Origin: Candidatus Aminicenantota bacterium
Lineage (GTDB): Bacteria > Acidobacteriota > Aminicenantia > Aminicenantales > UBA4085
DNA: 35,560 nucleotides
Assembly: GCA_026393895.1 (NCBI GenBank)
Contig: JAPKZG010000084.1
Location: forward strand, 1-35,560
Reading direction: 5' to 3'
Shown: positions 7,066 through 14,501 of the stretch, one piece after another
How positions within the stretch are numbered: the first letter of the stretch is position 1
Layout of the letters: each line of letters begins with the position of its first letter
Notes under the pieces: generated by a model
What the model saw: the letters and a program-made list of their open reading frames with translations, nothing else
Databases searched by the model: none
What the model was told of the DNA's origin: nothing
Translations under genes and position numbers: made by a program

Positions 7066-8166
7066 ATGATAGACGCCACTCCCATCTATGAACCTGATAA
7101 GCCCGCATCCGAAGGTGACCCCGATGAAGAACCCATTCGGGATCGCCGTGTTTTCACACAGCCCTATGATTTGGTTGTCGAATCTCTTATAGATCAAATC
7201 AGAGGTGGCACAATTTTTCTCCGTCCCCTCTCGGAGCGCCCCAGTTTTCAGCGCCGTTATGTGTGGACTAATGTTCTGGCTTCTCGATTAATTGAATCCA
7301 TACTATTGAATGTGCCGATCCCGCCCTGCTACCTCTCTCAGAACGAGAACTTCGAACTCGATGTGATCGACGGTCAGCAACGCCTTTTTTCGATCTATCG
7401 ATTTTTAGACAACCAGTATCCGCTTACTGGCCTAGAAGTCTTAAAAGAGCTTAACGGTCTACGCTTCCATCAGGTCCCCCCCAAATTTCAACGACTGCTC
7501 AAAACACACACCCTTCGTTGCGTAGTAATCACAAATGAATCACATCCTGAAATAAAGTTCGATGTCTTCGAGCGACTGAATACGAACACGGTCCCCCTGA
7601 ACGCGCAGGAACTACGTAATTGCATTTACCGAGGCAGTCTCATTTCTTATCTCGAGGACGCGGTCACATACAAGCCATGGCTTAGCATTCTTGGCAAAAA
7701 ACAGCCAGACAAAAGAATGAGGGATGAGGAACTTGTCCTTCGTTTCTTCTCCTTCTGGATTCACGGGGTCAATTCTTACAGAACACCGCAGAAGCACTGG
7801 CTTAACGAGGCCGCAAAGGCTGGCATGAAGTATTCCGACAAGAAGATTGAAGAATTAGCCACTGTATGGAAGAGCACCATCGACTCCTCTCTCGAGTGGT
7901 TTAAGCCCGCCGAGTGCTTTCGTCGCGAATACAGCGGGCGCACACGAGCCATCAATCGAGCCCTTTTTGACCTTATCATGCATGCAGCAGCTCACGCCGG
8001 GCCGAGCACTGCTCGCCGTACTCGGAAGGATTTCCGCAACAAATACACCGCGCTTCTCCGCAACGAAGAATTCTCCGACCTTATAAGCCGTGCTGTTGAC
8101 CACAAGAAGAGAACGCTTCGTCGCTTTGCTATGTGGGACGAGGTTGTCGGGAGTTTTCAAGCGTAA
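7066..8166 (+). CDS. DUF262 (GmrS-like) ParB-fold NTPase protein (366 aa)
   Basis: Residues about 40-190 match the DUF262 N-terminal domain of GmrSD-type proteins: LRPLSERPSFQRRYVW (the 'P.fQR.yvW' start), IESILLNVPIPP, and the hallmark DGQQR at 102-106 (ParB/Srx-like NTP-binding motif), then FDVFERLNTNTVPLNAQELRN. The C-terminal half is helical and charged but lacks an HNH motif, so this is the sensing/NTPase subunit rather than a GmrD-type nuclease. The ATG at 7066 follows AAAAGGA. The stop overlaps the next start (TAATG), coupling it to a HEPN protein. DUF262 proteins next to MAE_28990/MAE_18760-type HEPN proteins are predicted toxin or antiphage modules, which is the most likely role here. 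Confidence 0.8.
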   Translation: MIDATPIYEPDKPASEGDPDEEPIRDRRVFTQPYDLVVESLIDQIRGGTIFLRPLSERPSFQRRYVWTNVLASRLIESILLNVPIPPCYLSQNENFELDVIDGQQRLFSIYRFLDNQYPLTGLEVLKELNGLRFHQVPPKFQRLLKTHTLRCVVITNESHPEIKFDVFERLNTNTVPLNAQELRNCIYRGSLISYLEDAVTYKPWLSILGKKQPDKRMRDEELVLRFFSFWIHGVNSYRTPQKHWLNEAAKAGMKYSDKKIEELATVWKSTIDSSLEWFKPAECFRREYSGRTRAINRALFDLIMHAAAHAGPSTARRTRKDFRNKYTALLRNEEFSDLISRAVDHKKRTLRRFAMWDEVVGSFQA

Positions 8167-8864
8167 TGGCCAGATATACCATAGCTTACTCTTCTCTTGT
8201 AATGCGGTTGGAAGAGGTCGAAGTATTGCGCCGATCTGCTGCGCAGAAAGAGAAAGCAGACCCCTTTGGTTCAAGGCACGAAATAAATGCCCTATGTCGC
8301 GGTTCCTTGGTTTTGCTGTGTGCTCACCTTGAGGCATTCGTTAAAGAACTTGGAGAGGTGGTTCTTGAAGGCTTACATAGTAAATTAATACCGCGAACAA
8401 ATCTCTCGCCGCGAATTTATTATTACATCTCAAAGGACATTCTGGACGAGCTCCGCGATACAAATGATCCAGATAAAATCGCGAGCAAAATATTCGGTTT
8501 CCTTCAAAGCGATAAGCTTTATTGGTCACGCAACGGCCCGTTTCCTCAACCTATAACAGCAGAGAGGTTCAATAAAGGATTCTCGAATCCTGCGTATCGA
8601 AAGATTTGTTCCTACTTCGGACGCTTCGGCTATGCTCAGTATCGTCATGATCTCGGGCGTTATTTGGGAGCCAAATATATGCCTATCATTACTATGGTCG
8701 ATCATTTAGTTGATACGCGTAATAAGATTTCACACGGTGATCCGACAACTAAAAAGACACCTTCTGAGGTCGGGGATATGATGGCGTTGATCCGTGCATA
8801 TTGCCTGGCCACAGACGATGTGTTTGCTTCGTGGTGCGGTACATCAATCTGCAAGATTAGATAA
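8166..8864 (+). CDS. HEPN-domain putative RNase toxin (232 aa)
   Basis: Starts within the upstream stop codon (TAATG). Two features mark a HEPN protein of the MAE_28990/RiboL-PSP type: a helix NALCRGSLVLLCAHLEAFVKEL near residue 40-60, and the RNase motif R-x4-H in VDTRNKISHGD (Arg185-His190). HEPN proteins of this sort cut RNA when released or triggered. A 130-residue helical region lies between. It is translationally coupled to the DUF262 protein and followed 71 bases later by a membrane protein, so the three may form one abortive-infection-type operon. The polar residue Asn before Lys in the motif is typical of active HEPN sites; activity is inferred. Confidence 0.75.
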   Translation: MARYTIAYSSLVMRLEEVEVLRRSAAQKEKADPFGSRHEINALCRGSLVLLCAHLEAFVKELGEVVLEGLHSKLIPRTNLSPRIYYYISKDILDELRDTNDPDKIASKIFGFLQSDKLYWSRNGPFPQPITAERFNKGFSNPAYRKICSYFGRFGYAQYRHDLGRYLGAKYMPIITMVDHLVDTRNKISHGDPTTKKTPSEVGDMMALIRAYCLATDDVFASWCGTSICKIR

Positions 8865-8935
8865 TTTTCGCTTTATCTGCTTTCGCCCGTACTAAAGTTC
8901 CGCATGGGGGCTTTCGACGGCAGGACTCTTCTTTT

Positions 8936-9493
8936 ATGAACGCGGGCACAATGAAACTAGAACAACTAAATATTATCATTTCTATCATCACCCTGATCGG
9001 GCTTTTGGTTAACATATGGATTTCTCGCCAGGCTATGAAAACCGCGAAGTCCACTGAGAAATACAAAGTATCTTCCGGATTCCGAGAGAAAGCATTGGAC
9101 CATCTTCGGGATGGAAGGAGGCGTATCTCAACACGAATTGACCTTATCGCTGTTATGAAATCTCTGGATCGCGGCAACGTATTGCCGTTGGTGACGAATC
9201 TCCGTGAAGATTACATACTTTCCGGCGATATGTATATCGAGTTTCGTTACCTTTTCACTGAAGAACGGCGGACATCAATCGATAAACTTCGAAAGAACGC
9301 GGACCAATGTGATATGAAATGCCGGGAAAATATTAGCGAAGCAGTGGCTTCTGGCAAGAACCATTTACCCTTGGACTTGGCGGTGCCGGTGTCCGCTTTC
9401 CTCGAGGCGGCCGCTTCCTTCAAATCGCGACTTATTGATGATATTGACGAGATGATGATTCATGAGGCCTCTGCACTCAGGATTATATACTGA
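8936..9493 (+). CDS. Membrane-anchored hypothetical protein, third gene of the DUF262-HEPN unit (185 aa)
   Basis: One N-terminal transmembrane helix (about residues 10-28, IIISIITLIGLLVNIWI) is followed by a basic segment and about 150 residues of mostly helical, charged sequence; this suggests N-out, C-in anchoring. No domain is recognised. An alternative start (ATG 8951) would put the membrane helix right at the N-terminus. There is no strong Shine-Dalgarno. It lies 71 bases after the HEPN gene in the same direction, without a repeat array between them, so I group it with that operon, perhaps as a membrane-located effector or regulator. This is inference from position. Confidence 0.6.
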   Translation: MNAGTMKLEQLNIIISIITLIGLLVNIWISRQAMKTAKSTEKYKVSSGFREKALDHLRDGRRRISTRIDLIAVMKSLDRGNVLPLVTNLREDYILSGDMYIEFRYLFTEERRTSIDKLRKNADQCDMKCRENISEAVASGKNHLPLDLAVPVSAFLEAAASFKSRLIDDIDEMMIHEASALRIIY

Positions 9494-9543
9494 TGTCCCA
9501 ACATCGATGGTGACGTCTTCTCATAACGGAACGTGCCAAAGCA

Positions 9544-9571
9544 AGCGAAGCCCTTTTCATATGGCTTCGCT
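9544..9571. terminator. Bidirectional hairpin between convergent genes
   Basis: AGCGAAGCC (9544-9552) pairs perfectly with GGCTTCGCT (9563-9571) around a ten-base loop. It sits in the 187-base gap between two genes that converge (stops at 9493 and 9681). No long T-run follows on either side, so termination strength is uncertain. Confidence 0.5.
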
Positions 9572-9680
9572 ATTGCCCTTCTCGCTTCTTGTGTTGGGAG
9601 GCGCTATGCGCATATTTTCTCCCCTTACTGTCCCCTAATCGCCGTACTAACAACCGGCTCCAATGCCAACAACCCGACGA

Positions 9681-10982
9681 TCAAACTCCCCTGATCTTTG
9701 CACTCCGTCTTATAAGCCGCGGAATCAGTAAACGCATATATGAACAATGCTGCGGCTCAATCCCATATAGACTACCCGAGGAACGAACGGCCTTGATCGC
9801 GCAACCCGCTCCACACGCCAAGCGGGCGAAGCACTTCCTACACTCCGGAATGTTATTTACGTGGCGCTTAAGAAGGTTGCTGAGTTTGTCTTGGTCAAGT
9901 TGAATGCCTGAAATTCCGGGACGGCAGATCCCAAACAAAAATGGACTTGCTGTTGAGTCGCTTACCTCTAGAGCTTCTGAACAGGCAGAGAGATAGCCTT
10001 CATGGGTCACGGCGAGGGTTCTGCCCGAGGCGGCTCCGCAAAAAACGCTTCCATGCATCATTGGCAATCCGTCGCCTTCGAAAGATGAACTCGAGAGATT
10101 AATACCGAGTTGAGCCGCTCGATCTAGAGCCCGAACCATAATATCCACAAGTTCATTTGCGGACGGAGGATTGAGTAGTGGCTCGTTATTGAAACCAATA
10201 TGCGAGTAGCAACGTCCGTGGGGGAACAAGGGCTCCAGCTTAACGCGAGGAACTTGCTGATCCGCAAAATAATCGACTACATCAATAATATCTTCATTGG
10301 AACAGACGGTACTTCTCGCGGTAAAGCCATATTCTCGCTCTCGCAAACGACGAGCGGTTTCCTCTAAAATTGGAGCCGATGGACCTCCTGATACCGTTGG
10401 CCGATTCCGATTTTGAATTGTTGGGGGTCCATCCCATGATATATTGATATTGAATTTGTTTGCCATAAACCAGTCCAGGGCACTCTCCGGAAGTGTCCCG
10501 TTAGTGATTATCCCAAAGTGACGTGCCCTTGCGTCGTGTTCTTTAACACGATGGAATACAGCCTTTATTAGGTCCATTTCTAAGGTTGGCTCACCCCCTC
10601 CGTGGAAACCAACGCTAGGACGTTTGGGGGGGGGTTCAAAATACCAATCCACCGCCTTTAGTGCGGTTGCAATAGGCAGGCTTGGACCATTCGGTAAGGC
10701 AGTGCCATAGCAATATCGGCAAGCGAGATTACACCGACGCGTAACCAGAACCATCAGATGCGCAAAACCCAGCCAAGCTTTGTCTATTTCGTCTGTATAT
10801 TTTATGCAAACCTCGCGTATATGGCCTTTGCCGTGAAGTTCCGAAAGAGCCGAATCTCTATCAGATGTCAAAATTCGGGCCAAATGTCTACTACGGAGCC
10901 CGAACACTAAACTGGTCTCTCCTTCAGGAACAACGATCGCATCCCCGAAACAATCACCGTTTTGGGAAATCTCTTCTAACAA
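9681..10982 (-). CDS. Radical SAM/SPASM peptide maturase (433 aa)
   Basis: Cys84, Cys88 and Cys91 in CNLACRYC are the CX3CX2C ligands of the SAM [4Fe-4S] cluster; GFHGGGEPTLE (126-135) is the GGEP-type SAM-binding motif. The C-terminal part carries a SPASM-type cysteine set (Cys315, 334, 381, 384, 390, 394, 413; CRKCFARLACGAGC) for auxiliary clusters. The 433-aa length and the order fit maturases that build thioether or other crosslinks in ribosomal peptides. The start is TTG with a GAGG Shine-Dalgarno; no ATG fits. A 51-aa Cys-rich peptide gene begins 177 bases away on the other strand. The first 60 residues may be a leader-recognition part. Anaerobic sulfatase maturases share the architecture, but no sulfatase is present here. 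Confidence 0.85.
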   Translation of the reverse strand: MLEEISQNGDCFGDAIVVPEGETSLVFGLRSRHLARILTSDRDSALSELHGKGHIREVCIKYTDEIDKAWLGFAHLMVLVTRRCNLACRYCYGTALPNGPSLPIATALKAVDWYFEPPPKRPSVGFHGGGEPTLEMDLIKAVFHRVKEHDARARHFGIITNGTLPESALDWFMANKFNINISWDGPPTIQNRNRPTVSGGPSAPILEETARRLREREYGFTARSTVCSNEDIIDVVDYFADQQVPRVKLEPLFPHGRCYSHIGFNNEPLLNPPSANELVDIMVRALDRAAQLGINLSSSSFEGDGLPMMHGSVFCGAASGRTLAVTHEGYLSACSEALEVSDSTASPFLFGICRPGISGIQLDQDKLSNLLKRHVNNIPECRKCFARLACGAGCAIKAVRSSGSLYGIEPQHCSYMRLLIPRLIRRSAKIRGV

Positions 10983-11085
10983 ATTATCGCCTCACTTTTT
11001 ATCGTTAACATATTTTATGGATTTGCTTGGTTCAGGGCAGAAGATAACAAAATGTGTTTGTCGTTACTTCCTTCATATCCAGCCC

Positions 11086-11113
11086 TTGACATTTTCTGCC
11101 AGGCTGTTAGATA
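11086..11113 (+). promoter_or_regulatory. Possible promoter of the Cys-rich peptide gene
   Basis: TTGACA at 11086-11091 followed after 16 bp by TAGATA (11108-11113); TATGAT or TATAAG further on are alternatives. It lies in the divergent gap between the maturase and the peptide, 47-74 bases before the peptide start. Confidence 0.4.
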
Positions 11114-11159
11114 GTTATGATATAAGAATATTTTATCACTTACAAACCAAGGAGGGGAA

Positions 11160-11315
11160 ATGCTAAACGTAGACCCTGTTGTCATCGAAGCGGGTGCATA
11201 CATAGACCTTACGGAAACAGAAGAAACACTAGAGGCCGCGTGCGGATGTGATGAGGGGTGTGCGTGTGAGAATCACGATACCTGCTCCTGCCAATCTTAC
11301 TGTGCGAAGGACTAA
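11160..11315 (+). CDS. Cys-rich candidate RiPP precursor peptide (51 aa)
   Basis: The ATG follows a near-perfect Shine-Dalgarno (AAGGAGGGG). The first 27 residues are acidic and cysteine-free (for example IDLTETEETLEAA), as expected for a leader. The C-terminal 24 residues hold seven cysteines arranged CGC-x3-CAC-x5-CSC-x3-C (Cys28, 30, 34, 36, 42, 44, 48) with a C-terminal AKD. The strong translation signal, the leader/core split and the radical SAM/SPASM maturase divergently encoded 177 bases upstream together suggest a thioether-type (sactipeptide or ranthipeptide) or related modified peptide. No transporter or protease gene is adjacent, so export may use host functions or the product may act inside the cell. 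A small metal-binding protein is the main alternative. Confidence 0.75.
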   Translation: MLNVDPVVIEAGAYIDLTETEETLEAACGCDEGCACENHDTCSCQSYCAKD

Positions 11316-11513
11316 AAAGACGGGGATTTCTTTTTTCTCGGCATCTGCGCCGCGAATTTTATCGGGGAGGGGGCTTGGCCTCTAAGTTTCAAGGGAAGGC
11401 GATTCCGCGCCCAGAAAAAGATGGCCTCTATCTCTTATTATTGTTTTTTCTTCTTAAGGGGATATTTTCTATATAAAACCGATATATTGTCGGATCAACC
11501 TCGTCGTATATTG
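11316..11513. other. Intergenic region after the Cys-rich peptide
   Basis: AAAAAGA (from about 11314) and TCTTTTT form a weak AT-only stem just after the peptide stop, with a T-run, so it could act as a terminator. I see no gene in the rest, which leads to repeat array D. Confidence 0.4.
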
Positions 11514-11562
11514 TTCATTATTCCCGTTTTTCCATCATTGCGGCATTAATACATTATTAATA
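11514..11562 (+). repeat. 8-bp-phased repeat array D plus AT tail
   Basis: In-phase 8-mers TTCATTAT, TCCCGTTT, TTCCATCA, TTGCGGCA, then TTAATACATTATTAATA. Unlike A, B, C and E, it is not followed by the shared TTGAC promoter; the R-M genes downstream use their own C-box-controlled signals. Confidence 0.7.
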
Positions 11563-11717
11563 AACCTTACCTTCGCCCCGCCTCATTTATTACCTGTTCC
11601 CGTGGAAAAGGCCGGGGGCTTCGGTTTTTTCGTCCAAGGCGTCAACACGCTTATTATTTCTCATATTGCCCATCCTCCAAAATTGAAAATAAAATCATTT
11701 TCGCAAAATTGCTTGTA

Positions 11718-11796
11718 GACTATAGTAGTAGTTTTCTTTATGATTATCCGGGGGATAAAATTACCTAACGCTTTTCTAGTCATATTCCAATATAAT
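11718..11796 (+). promoter_or_regulatory. Control region of the methyltransferase gene with a C-box
   Basis: GACTATAGT (11718-11726) is identical to a site ahead of the controller gene (13576-13584) and fits the GACTATAGTC core of known C-protein operators. A perfect -10 box TATAAT lies at 11791-11796 without a good -35, and TATAGT inside the C-box could be an alternative -10. A single C-box ahead of a methyltransferase usually mediates repression by the controller protein. Confidence 0.65.
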
Positions 11797-11818
11797 TAGA
11801 TATACAGGAAGATAAACA

Positions 11819-12718
11819 GTGCGCACAGAAGTTCAATCTATCATTGATCCCAGGATGTCGCAAAGGGGGCTTAAATTCGCTCCCCCCTGGAATTATGCAA
11901 ATTTCATTAGTGGAAATATAAAACCCGTTTTTAACACTTCCGCCGGCGTTCTTTTTGAGGGAGATTGTCTCAAGGTTCTCCCTTTAATCAAATCCGAGAC
12001 TATTGACCTGGTTTTTGCCGACCCCCCTTTTAACCTTGGGAAAGAGTACGGGAATAAGGTCAACGATAAACTGACCGAAAAAGAATATATTGTTTTCGGA
12101 AAGAAGTGGATCTCTGAATGTTCCAGAACCCTAAAAGACGGGGGCTCTTTTTTTATCTATAATCTCCCAAAATGGAATATCATATTTGGCGCCTATCTGC
12201 TTGAATTGGGGTTTACGTTTCGGCATTGGATCGCAATCAATATCAAAGCGAGCCTACCGATTCAAGGAAGGCTTTATCCGTCCCACTATAGCCTTTTATA
12301 TTTCTCGAAAGGAAAACCGAATACGTTCCGTAAAATAAGAACCCCCATTGAGAAATGCCGCCATTGCGGAGGCGAAATAAAAGATTATGGCGGCCATAGA
12401 AACGCAATGAACCCCTTGGGTGTTAATTTAACGGATGTTTGGAACGATATTCCTCCCGTCCGGCATTGGAAATTTAAGAGCAAAAAACGAAAAGCAAATC
12501 AGCTATCTACGAAACTTTTGTCCCGCGTCGTTTATATGTCAACAAATAGGGGCGACGTGGTTCTTGATCCCTTTGGGGGCAGCGGCACAACGTTCGACGT
12601 TTGCGAGAATGAGCGAAGGCATTGGATTGGTATTGACCTGGAAAGCTGCGATGTGATTATAGAACGTTTAGAGAGCGGAAATCTGCATTATCATCCGAAT
12701 AACGATTATGTAGAATAG
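11819..12718 (+). CDS. Type II DNA methyltransferase, beta class (299 aa)
   Basis: Motif IV DPPF (68-71, in VFADPPFNLGKEYGN) comes before motif I (DPFGGSGTT, about 250-258), the permuted order of beta-class amino methyltransferases that add a methyl to adenine N6 or cytosine N4. A CRHCGG segment in the middle suggests a small zinc-binding insert. The start is GTG with AGGAAG seven bases upstream. It converges tail to tail (two bases between stops) with a BamHI-like endonuclease, so it should protect GGATCC. DPPF is more typical of adenine methylation, whereas as far as I recall M.BamHI modifies cytosine N4. The gene is AT-richer than the backbone, consistent with acquisition. A C-box lies upstream. 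Confidence 0.85.
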   Translation: MRTEVQSIIDPRMSQRGLKFAPPWNYANFISGNIKPVFNTSAGVLFEGDCLKVLPLIKSETIDLVFADPPFNLGKEYGNKVNDKLTEKEYIVFGKKWISECSRTLKDGGSFFIYNLPKWNIIFGAYLLELGFTFRHWIAINIKASLPIQGRLYPSHYSLLYFSKGKPNTFRKIRTPIEKCRHCGGEIKDYGGHRNAMNPLGVNLTDVWNDIPPVRHWKFKSKKRKANQLSTKLLSRVVYMSTNRGDVVLDPFGGSGTTFDVCENERRHWIGIDLESCDVIIERLESGNLHYHPNNDYVE

Positions 12719-12720
12719 CG

Positions 12721-13332
12721 CTATTCCTTGGCCCTTCCGTCTTTTCCTTTCGGAATTTTAGGAACATCTACGCTCGTCTCATCATGTTCGACGACTATTA
12801 TCCTAAATACGCCCTCCCTTATATCGATTGTCTTCCATAAGGGAAAATATGGGCGTAATTCGCCAATATTTCCAATTCTATCTGTTAAATAATATTTCAT
12901 GTTATTGCTTGGAACTACCAGTACCCCGCCCTTAATTCCTTCCCTTTGAAGCGCAAGAAGGATTTTGTTGATTGCCCTATGGCTGGAAGAAATATTCCCA
13001 GTTTCCCATTCAAAACCGATATACCCAAATTCTGATTCATATAACGCATCAAGATCTCCCGTTCCAAGAACTCCTCCGGCGATTTTTGGAAGGGACTCGG
13101 CTTTCCACCCTAATTTTTTCAATTTTTTAATACACGGTTTTTTTATAGGCACCACTCCGTTGCCCTGGCCTCGTTTTTTTCCGCTTTCTGGGTATATCGT
13201 AAATTTACCAGCGCCGTGCGGCCAATCAGTCGCAATAATTGCCGTTTCAATATCCGAACACGCTTTCTTCCATGTCTTAGAAGTGGCGAAACGGCCTTTA
13301 GATAAGATATCGAAATGCTCAACGATTTTCAT
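12721..13332 (-). CDS. BamHI-like type II restriction endonuclease (203 aa)
   Basis: The sequence aligns by eye with BamHI along most of its length: NGVVPIKK, FEWETGNISSSHRAINK, YYLTDR, then VPKIPKGKDG near the C-terminus. Catalytic equivalents of BamHI Asp94, Glu111 and Glu113 are Asp95, Glu108 and Glu110. The residues that read the bases in BamHI (Asn116, Ser118, Arg122, Asp154, Arg155, Asp196) are matched by Asn113, Ser115, Arg119, Asp151, Arg152 and Asp198. Cleavage at GGATCC is therefore predicted. Its ATG overlaps the controller gene by 14 bases, so C and R form one operon, and it converges on the methyltransferase. Length (203 versus 213 aa) is normal and no frameshift is seen. Confidence 0.9.
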   Translation of the reverse strand: MKIVEHFDILSKGRFATSKTWKKACSDIETAIIATDWPHGAGKFTIYPESGKKRGQGNGVVPIKKPCIKKLKKLGWKAESLPKIAGGVLGTGDLDALYESEFGYIGFEWETGNISSSHRAINKILLALQREGIKGGVLVVPSNNMKYYLTDRIGNIGELRPYFPLWKTIDIREGVFRIIVVEHDETSVDVPKIPKGKDGRAKE

Positions 13333-13537
13333 TGCGATCCACTTCTACTTTTTTAATCAGCCAAGCCGCGGACACGCCAAGCGCTTCACAGATATGAAAT
13401 AGCGTCTCTAGGGTGGGGGATTTCTTATCTCGCTCTAAAAGGCTTATATACGTCCGGTGTAACCCCGATTTATCTGCAAGGGATTCCTGAGAAAGCCCGG
13501 CTTTTAGGCGCGCTTTACGTAGTTCTTCTCCAATCAT
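13319..13537 (-). CDS. Controller protein of the R-M system, XRE-type HTH (72 aa)
   Basis: A compact lambda-repressor-like helix-turn-helix protein: LRKARLKAGLSQESLADKSGL, then HRTYISLLERDKKSPTLETL, the usual C-protein recognition-helix context, and a short C-terminal helix. Controller proteins bind C-boxes as dimers, first activating C and R transcription and repressing M, later shutting themselves down, so that methylation precedes cutting. Matching GACTATAGT boxes lie upstream of this gene and of the methyltransferase. It overlaps the endonuclease gene. The -10-like GATAAT ends about ten bases before the ATG, so the mRNA is probably leaderless, as is common for C genes. Confidence 0.85.
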   Translation of the reverse strand: MIGEELRKARLKAGLSQESLADKSGLHRTYISLLERDKKSPTLETLFHICEALGVSAAWLIKKVEVDRNENR

Positions 13538-13547
13538 GTAATGAAGA

Positions 13548-13586
13548 TTATCTATATATCAGGCTATTAACCACAGACTATAGTAT
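13548..13586 (-). promoter_or_regulatory. C-box pair and promoter of the controller/endonuclease operon
   Basis: Read on the minus strand: ACTATAGTC, then TGTG, then GTTAATAGCC, the two-operator layout of C-protein promoters with a strong distal site and a weaker proximal one. TATATAGATAAT follows as the -10 region, just before the ATG at 13537. The strong site occurs again at 11718-11726. Confidence 0.7.
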
Positions 13587-13716
13587 TCACGTTGTCGCTA
13601 AGCCTCGGTCTTTCTCGGCGAGAGCGCTAATCTTATCTCCACCCCACGCTTATAAAGGCCGGGAGAATGCATCGCCTTTTCCGATCCGCCTGCCGTTAAT
13701 CTCACCGCCCACCTTC

Positions 13717-13769
13717 TTCCTTATTTCCTTTTTTCTATCTTTCCATCATTACGGCATATATATATTATC
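13717..13769 (+). repeat. 8-bp-phased repeat array E plus AT tail
   Basis: Five in-phase 8-mers (TTCCTTAT, TTCCTTTT, TTCTATCT, TTCCATCA, TTACGGCA) and the tail TATATATATTATC followed by AA. The last two units equal those of array B. Confidence 0.85.
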
Positions 13770-13790
13770 AATACGCGCTCATAAGGCTAT

Positions 13791-13820
13791 TTGACTTTGC
13801 TCCTCGCACTTAAATAGTGT
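13791..13820 (+). promoter_or_regulatory. Cassette-type promoter before the nuclease-like gene
   Basis: TTGACT (13791-13796), an 18-bp spacer containing CCTCGCACTTAAA, and TAGTGT (13815-13820) followed by AATA. Same design and spacing as the promoters at 4870 and 6927. Confidence 0.6.
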
Positions 13821-13888
13821 AATAGCCAGTTCGATACTCTTTTTTCGGGTTTCTTATACGCCCTCTGGAGACAGATAGGGGTTGTTAT

Positions 13889-14410
13889 ATGGCACCATCT
13901 AGCCGTTGCTCGCCAAAGAAAATGGAAAAAGGATATCGCAATCAACTCACGCGCCAGATTGGGGAACATTTGGTCGTGGCCAAGCTCGGGCGTATGGGGA
14001 TCATGGCAACGCCCTTTGCCGGCAATGTGCCTGATTATGATTTGCTTGCCTCCGATCATTCTGGTCATTCCATGCCAATTCAGGTCAAAGCCATCAACGG
14101 CCCGTCCTGGCAATTTTCGGCCAAATCTTTTCTGAATATAAAATTAACCGGAAAGAAACAAATTGTTGAAGGCAAGAAGATCCTTCGAAACCGAAAATTG
14201 GTCTGCGTACTTGTTTTCCTTCGACCAGATGAACGAGACGATTTCTACATACTCACCTTGGCGCACTTACAGAATCATTTCCATAAAAATTACCCAGGCG
14301 GAGTGAGGTCTAAAAACCCATATTCCTTTCACTGCGCTATTAAGCCTGAACATTTAAAGGCCCACCGAAACAAATGGGAATTGATCACTTGTTATTTCGA
14401 TCCAATATGA
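13889..14410 (+). CDS. PD-(D/E)XK-like small nuclease (173 aa)
   Basis: The ATG is preceded by AGGGG at eight bases. After a basic N-terminus comes RQIGEHLVVAKLGRMG, the first helix with a Glu; then VPDYDLLASD and MPIQVKAING. Together these follow the E...PDxD...QxK order of PD-(D/E)XK nucleases related to Holliday-junction resolvases and DUF4365-type proteins, with Gln replacing the central Glu as in several such families. The C-terminal half has alternating strands and helices (CVLVFLRPDE, FYILTLAHL). It sits 91 bases ahead of the large R-M enzyme after array E, so it may be an accessory nuclease of the same cassette. Catalysis is uncertain because of the Gln. Confidence 0.6.
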   Translation: MAPSSRCSPKKMEKGYRNQLTRQIGEHLVVAKLGRMGIMATPFAGNVPDYDLLASDHSGHSMPIQVKAINGPSWQFSAKSFLNIKLTGKKQIVEGKKILRNRKLVCVLVFLRPDERDDFYILTLAHLQNHFHKNYPGGVRSKNPYSFHCAIKPEHLKAHRNKWELITCYFDPI

Positions 14411-14501
14411 TATTGAGGCAAACAGCTGTATTATCTGTACCGTTCACCCGCGGCCGATCAACGTCCGGATACACATAGCGTTCTCCCCGGAGAGATGAAG
14501 A

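Noticed and set aside
9681-10982. Anaerobic sulfatase maturase
   Set aside because: The architecture is similar, but no sulfatase is encoded nearby and a Cys-rich peptide is.
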